NCBI RefSeq assembly: GCF_011758655.1
Contig: NZ_JAAMPA010000001.1
Coordinates: forward strand, 3,348,001-3,412,000
Direction: 5' to 3'
DNA length: 64,000 nucleotides
DNA from: Modestobacter marinus
Lineage (GTDB): Bacteria > Actinomycetota > Actinomycetes > Mycobacteriales > Geodermatophilaceae
A program made the position numbers and the translations under genes. Positions 59,783-64,000 of the stretch are shown one piece after another. The first letter of the stretch is position 1; each line of letters opens with the position of its first letter. Under the pieces are notes generated by a model. It ran no database searches, was not told the DNA's origin, and saw only the letters and a list, made by a program, of their open reading frames with translations.

Positions 59783-61092
59783 CCGGCCGGATCAGCTGGG
59801 CGCCGTTCGTGCTCTTCCGGCGGCTGCCCGCCGTGCCCCGCCTGCTCCTGCTGTCCCAGCTGGCCTTCAACGTCGGCTTCTACCTGGTGGTGCCCTTCCT
59901 CGCGGTGCACCTCACCGAGGACCTGGCGCTGGCCGGCGGGCTGGTCGGCCTGGTGCTCGGCGTGCGCACCTTCAGCCAGCAGGGGCTGTTCTTCCTCGGC
60001 GGCGGGCTGGCCGACCGGTTCGGGGTGAAACCGGTCGTGGTCATCGGCTGCCTGATCCGGATCGCCGGGTTCGGCGTGCTCGCCGGAGCCACCTCGCTGC
60101 CCGCGGTGCTCGCCGGCACCGTGCTGGTCGGCTTCGCGGCCGCGCTGTTCTCCCCGGCGGTGGAGTCGGCGCTCGCCGACCAGGGGCACCGGCTGGAGGC
60201 CGCCGGGGTGGTCACCCGGGCCGAGGTGTTCGGCCTGGATGCGATCGCCAGCAAGCTCGGCTCGGTCACCGGCCCGGCGCTCGGCGCCGTCCTGCTCACC
60301 GTGCCGTTCAGCCTCACCTGCTGGATCTCCGCCGGGGTCTTCGGCGTCGTGCTCGCCGCCCACCTGCGCTGGCTGCCGCGCGACCTGCGCACCGAGGGCA
60401 GCGGTGAGGAGAGCGTGCTCGCCGGCTGGGGGCACGTGCTGCGCAACCGCACCTTCCTGGCCTTCACCGCCTGCTACTGCACCTACCTGCTCAGCTACAA
60501 CCAGCTCTACCTCGCCCTCCCCGTGGAGCTGTCCCGGGCGACCGGCGGCCAGGGGGCCCTGGGCTGGCTGTTCGTGCTGGCCGCGGTGTCGGTGCTGCTG
60601 TTCCAGCTGCGGGTCACCGCCCGCGCCCGGCGGGCCGGGGCGCACCGGGCGCTGCCGTTCGGCTTCGCACTGATGAGCGCCTCGTTCCTGCTGGTCGCGC
60701 TGTGCGCCCCGTTCGCCCCGCCGTCCGGGATCTGGGCGCTGGCGCCGGCCGTGGGCATGGTGCTCCTGCTCTACACCGGCCAGATGGTCGCCGTCCCGCT
60801 CGCCCAGGACCTGGTGCCCCGGCTGGCCGGGGAGCGGCGGCTGGGCGCCCACTTCGGCTTCCTCGCCTCCGCCGGCGGCGCCGCGGTGCTCGTCGGCAGC
60901 ACCGGCGTGGGCGCCCTGCTCGATCTCGCCGATCGCCCGCAGCCGGCCGCCGCCGTCCCGTGGCTGGTGCTCGCCACCCTGCCGGCTGCCTCGGCCGTCG
61001 GCCTGGCGGTGCTCACCCGGCGGATCGCCCGCACCCCGAAGGCACGGCCGCCGGCCCCCGCCGTCCCGGCCGAGGAACCGGCGCACCCGTGA
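59779..61092 (+). CDS. MFS exporter within importer B (CntE-like position)
   Basis: 437 residues from GTG 59779, coupled to the ATPase stop by GTGA; about 12 helices. GLADRFGVKPVVVIG is motif A, and FNVGFYLVVPFLAVHL forms the first helix. The fold and length fit single-substrate exporters such as EntS/MdtH and CntE. A CntE-type exporter beside a Nik/Cnt-type importer is the layout of opine metallophore loci, in which CntE secretes the metal-free ligand. That function is inferred from context only. It continues into the binding-protein gene. Confidence 0.85.
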   Translation: MTGRISWAPFVLFRRLPAVPRLLLLSQLAFNVGFYLVVPFLAVHLTEDLALAGGLVGLVLGVRTFSQQGLFFLGGGLADRFGVKPVVVIGCLIRIAGFGVLAGATSLPAVLAGTVLVGFAAALFSPAVESALADQGHRLEAAGVVTRAEVFGLDAIASKLGSVTGPALGAVLLTVPFSLTCWISAGVFGVVLAAHLRWLPRDLRTEGSGEESVLAGWGHVLRNRTFLAFTACYCTYLLSYNQLYLALPVELSRATGGQGALGWLFVLAAVSVLLFQLRVTARARRAGAHRALPFGFALMSASFLLVALCAPFAPPSGIWALAPAVGMVLLLYTGQMVAVPLAQDLVPRLAGERRLGAHFGFLASAGGAAVLVGSTGVGALLDLADRPQPAAAVPWLVLATLPAASAVGLAVLTRRIARTPKARPPAPAVPAEEPAHP

Positions 61093-61115
61093 CCACCCCA
61101 CCGAGAAGAGGAACC

Positions 61116-62594
61116 GTGTCCCGCGCCGCTGGTGCACTGCTCGCGCTGCCCCTCCTGCTGGCCGGCTGCTTCGCCCCGGCCGCGGAGGAGCCGACCGACG
61201 GCGGGCAGCGGCTCGCGCTGGCGCTGGCCTTCCCGCCGGTCGCCGCGCTGTCCCCGTTCACCGAGGACGCCCTGTTGCTCACCCGGATGGGGGTGGCGGA
61301 GACCCTCGTCGGCCTGGACGAGACCGGCGCGCCGACCCCGCTGCTGGCCGAGAGCTGGGACCGGGTCGACGACCGGACCGTCACCCTCGACCTGCGGGAC
61401 GGCGTCCGGTTCCACGACGGGACGCCGCTGGACGCCGAGGCCGCTGCCGGCGCGCTGACCACGGCGGCCGCCGCCAGCCCCGCCCCGCGGTCGATCGACG
61501 GCCTGGGCCTCACCGCCACCGCCGTGGACGAGGACACGGTGCAGGTGCAGCTGGCCGAGCCCGATCCGTTGCTGGTGCAGCGGTTGGCCGCCCCGGGCAT
61601 GGTGGTGCTCGCGCCGGCCGCCTACACCGACCCCACGGCGCCGGACCCGGTCGGCACCGGCACCGGGCCGTTCGAGCTCACCGAGCTGCGCGGCGCATCC
61701 GGCGCCACCCTGACCGCCGACCCCGACCACTGGGCCGGGGCGCCCGAGCTGGACGGCGTGGATGTCACCTTCCCCGCCGACGCGGCCGCCCGCACCGCCG
61801 GGCTGCGCGCCGGCGAGCTGGACGTGGCGGTCACCCTGCCGATCGCCCAGCTGCCCACCCTGACCGACACGGAGGTGCTCTCGGTCCCGCTGCCCCGGCT
61901 GGTCTCCCTCTCCCTGGACACCGCGGACGGTCCGTTCGCCGACCCGGGCCTGCGCGCGGCCGCCGCGGCGGCGATCGACCCGCAGCCGGTGGTCGACGGC
62001 GTCTTCGAGGGCCGGGCCGACGTCGCCGAGGGGCTGTTCACCGACGACACCGTCGGCGGGGCGTCCCGGCCGGCGGTCAGCCTGCCCCCGGCCACCGACC
62101 CGGCCGGGACGAGCATCCGGCTGGCCACCTACTCCGACCGGGCGGAGCTGCCGGAGGCGGCCGCGGTGCTCGCCGAGCAGCTGCGGCAGGCCGGCTTCAC
62201 GGTGGAGGTCGTGGTCGCCGAGTACGCCGCCCTGGAGACCGACCTGCTCGCCGGCACCTACGACGCGGTGCTGGGCAGCCGGCTCTACCTGGGCGACACC
62301 GGCGACCCGGTCGGCTACCTCGCCGCCGACCTGACCTGCGAGGGCAGCTACAACCTGGCCCGGCTCTGCGACCCGGCCGTCGACGCCGCCGTGGCCGAGG
62401 CCGCGGCACTGGCCGACCCGCAGGAGCGTCGGGCGGCGGCGCTGGCTGCCGAGGCCCGGGTGCTGTCCACCGGCGCGGTGGTCCCGGTGCTGCACGAGCG
62501 CACGCACACCGGGTACGCGCCCGGGGTCAGCGGCCTGGCCGGCGACCCGTTCGACCGGCGGCTGCTCACCGTCGAGACGACGGTCCAGGGGTGA
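61116..62594 (+). CDS. Dpp/Cnt-type substrate-binding lipoprotein (copy B)
   Basis: 492 residues from GTG 61116 with AGAGGA upstream; GTG 61089 (GTGA overlap) is an alternative start. Signal peptide with lipobox LLAGC. Family 5 binding-protein segments VRFHDGTPLDAEAAAGAL, ADVAEGLFTDD and TCEGSYNLARLCDPAVDAAV parallel copy A, including the Cys pair. The two copies have clearly diverged in their N-terminal halves, so they may bind different ligands. It is followed by the fused permease with a GTGA overlap. Confidence 0.9.
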   Translation: MSRAAGALLALPLLLAGCFAPAAEEPTDGGQRLALALAFPPVAALSPFTEDALLLTRMGVAETLVGLDETGAPTPLLAESWDRVDDRTVTLDLRDGVRFHDGTPLDAEAAAGALTTAAAASPAPRSIDGLGLTATAVDEDTVQVQLAEPDPLLVQRLAAPGMVVLAPAAYTDPTAPDPVGTGTGPFELTELRGASGATLTADPDHWAGAPELDGVDVTFPADAAARTAGLRAGELDVAVTLPIAQLPTLTDTEVLSVPLPRLVSLSLDTADGPFADPGLRAAAAAAIDPQPVVDGVFEGRADVAEGLFTDDTVGGASRPAVSLPPATDPAGTSIRLATYSDRAELPEAAAVLAEQLRQAGFTVEVVVAEYAALETDLLAGTYDAVLGSRLYLGDTGDPVGYLAADLTCEGSYNLARLCDPAVDAAVAEAAALADPQERRAAALAAEARVLSTGAVVPVLHERTHTGYAPGVSGLAGDPFDRRLLTVETTVQG

Positions 62595-64000
62595 CCGCCG
62601 TCGACCGGGCCGGGGTGAGCGCCCCGGCCCGGCGGCGGCGAGCTCCGGGGCGGGGACTGCTCCGATCCGTGCTCACCGGGGGAGCGGCCGTCGCCGGCAC
62701 CGGGCTGCTCGTCGGCGCGCTGCCCTGGCTGTCCGGCGACGACCCGGCCCGCACCGTGCTGCACGCCCGGGAGGTGGAGCGCGAGCCCGACCCGGCCGTG
62801 CTGGACGCGGTGCGCGCGCAGCTGGACCTCCCCGCCGACCCGGTGCGCGGCACGCTGTCCTGGCTCGGGCACGCCGCCACCGGCGACCTGGGCACCTCCT
62901 GGGTGAGCGGTCAGCCGGTCACCGACGTCGTCCCGCCGGCGCTGGGGGTGTCGGCGACCCTGGCCGGGACCGCGGCGGTGGTGGCGATCGGGCTGGCCGT
63001 GCTGCTCGCGCTGCCCGCCGTGCGCCGGGCCGCCGACGGTCGGGTGGACGGCGGTGCCGCCACCGGGGTGCTGGCCGCGGCGCTGGCCGCGCTGCCGGAG
63101 TTCGTCCTCGCCGTCGTCGGCGTCGCGGTGGTGGCCGTGGGCTGGGGATTGCTGCCGACCTCGGGGTTCACCGGCCCCGAGCACCTGGTGCTGCCCGTGC
63201 TCGCGCTCGCCCTGCCGGCCGGTGGGCTGCTGGGCCGGGTGCTGGCCGGGGCCGTGCGGGAGACCGCGGGGGAGGGGTGGGTGCGCACCTGGCGGGCCGC
63301 CGGGGTCTCCCGTGCCGCGGTGCAGCGCGCGGTCACCCGGCGGGCGCTGACCGTCCTCGTCCCGCAGGTGCTGCTGCTCCTGGTCGGGCTGCTGGGGGCC
63401 GGCGCGGTGATCGAGGCGGTGTTCGACGTGCCCGGGCTCGGCCGGGTGGCGCTGGCCGCCGCGCTGGCCCAGGACCTGCCGGTGGTGCAGGCCGCCGTCG
63501 CCCTGCTGGTGCTGCTCGGCCTGGCCGCCGGTGGTGCCGGGGTGCTGGTGCACCGCGCGCTGCTCGGGCCGGCCGCGACGGACGGCGGGCTCTCCCCGGA
63601 GCTCCCGCCCCCGGCACCGGGCACCGGGCGCTGGGCGGTCGGGCTGCTGTGCGTGCTGCTGCTGGTCGTCGCCGCCGGCCTGCTGCGCGACCCGCGCGCC
63701 CAGGACCTCGGCGACCGGCTGGCCGCGCCGTCCTGGGCACACCCGCTCGGCGCGGACGCCCTCGGCCGCGACGTGCTCGCCCGGTTCGGCGCCGGCGCGC
63801 TGCCCTCGGTCGGGCTGGCGCTGGGGATCAGCGCGGTTGTGCTCGGCGTGGGCGTCGCGGCCGGGCTGGCCGGGCGCGGGCGGGCCGGGCTGGCCGACGT
63901 GCTCAACGCGCTGCCCGCGGTGGTGGTGGGCATCGCGGTGGCCGCGGTCGCCGGCCCCAGCCTGGCCGGAGCGGCGGTGGCGGTGGGCCTGGTCGCCTGG
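62591..64000 (+). CDS. Fused two-domain permease of importer B (3' end outside window)
   Basis: Open frame from GTG 62591, overlapping the binding-protein stop by four bases, to the right edge, 470 codons with no stop. Unit 1 has DLGTSWVSGQPV and AAGVSRAAVQRAVTRRALTVL; unit 2 begins near residue 350 with LGADALGRDVLARFGAG. The order and motifs match the 596-residue copy A permease, so the whole chain should be about 590 residues and about 120-130 remain outside. It is therefore another DppB-DppC-type fusion. What follows it is unknown. Confidence 0.9.
   Translation, partial: MTAVDRAGVSAPARRRRAPGRGLLRSVLTGGAAVAGTGLLVGALPWLSGDDPARTVLHAREVEREPDPAVLDAVRAQLDLPADPVRGTLSWLGHAATGDLGTSWVSGQPVTDVVPPALGVSATLAGTAAVVAIGLAVLLALPAVRRAADGRVDGGAATGVLAAALAALPEFVLAVVGVAVVAVGWGLLPTSGFTGPEHLVLPVLALALPAGGLLGRVLAGAVRETAGEGWVRTWRAAGVSRAAVQRAVTRRALTVLVPQVLLLLVGLLGAGAVIEAVFDVPGLGRVALAAALAQDLPVVQAAVALLVLLGLAAGGAGVLVHRALLGPAATDGGLSPELPPPAPGTGRWAVGLLCVLLLVVAAGLLRDPRAQDLGDRLAAPSWAHPLGADALGRDVLARFGAGALPSVGLALGISAVVLGVGVAAGLAGRGRAGLADVLNALPAVVVGIAVAAVAGPSLAGAAVAVGLVAW

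Overview
The window is 64 kb of very GC-rich DNA with dense, short-spaced genes, frequent GTG and some TTG starts, many 4-base GTGA/ATGA stop-start overlaps, and -10 boxes of the TAnnnT type. Gene content (mycofactocin-type MftD, heteromeric acyl-CoA dehydrogenases, CE1758/CE1759-like flavin enzymes, zinc-independent ribosomal protein paralogues with an MRF-like CobW protein, a ydaO-type riboswitch before a secreted lytic protein) points to an actinobacterium. The overall style suggests Geodermatophilaceae (Modestobacter, Blastococcus, Geodermatophilus); the family assignment is inference. No rRNA, tRNA, CRISPR array or insertion sequence was seen.

Layout. 0-9.2 kb: an RND pump cut by the left edge, two MFS carriers, a GH13 glucosidase-like enzyme, a DUF2254 membrane protein and a spermidine-synthase-like protein. 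9.2-14.4 kb: a 5-oxoproline (kip/ycs-like) locus: NRAMP-like carrier and pxpA-pxpB-pxpC on the minus strand, divergent from a GntR/FCD regulator and a DUF1445 protein, with a GntR-type operator inside the carrier promoter. 14.4-23.3 kb: a SigE-like sigma factor with a YRRPG repeat tail and a coupled membrane protein, PrmC-related methyltransferase, CitE-like lyase, SDR, DyP peroxidase with a tiny zinc-ribbon gene, cupin, universal stress protein and a methyltransferase. 23.3-33.1 kb: c-di-AMP riboswitch and secreted transglycosylase-like protein, YceI, an MftD without other mycofactocin genes, two hydrolases, an LLM monooxygenase with its FMN reductase, and a coupled acyl-CoA dehydrogenase pair. 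33.3-46.2 kb: GGDEF/EAL plus HDOD signalling operon, exported amidase, DUF3616, small proteins flanked by paired 61-base palindromes, acetyl-CoA hydrolase/transferase, PhoD phosphatase and succinate-semialdehyde dehydrogenase.

46.2-64 kb is a zinc-starvation island. Zinc-free paralogues of L31, L32, L28, L33, S14 and S18 sit around an MRF-like protein; next come znuA-znuC-znuB and then two mirror-image Dpp/Nik/Cnt-type ABC importers whose two permeases are fused into one chain. The right-hand copy also carries a TauD/TfdA-type oxygenase and an MFS exporter. Zur-like boxes lie in the mrf/rpmB promoter region, in the znuA promoter and over the start codon of the left importer. The arrangement resembles the import-plus-export logic of opine metallophore (Cnt) systems, but no biosynthesis enzymes are visible before the right edge. 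This is the most interesting part of the window.
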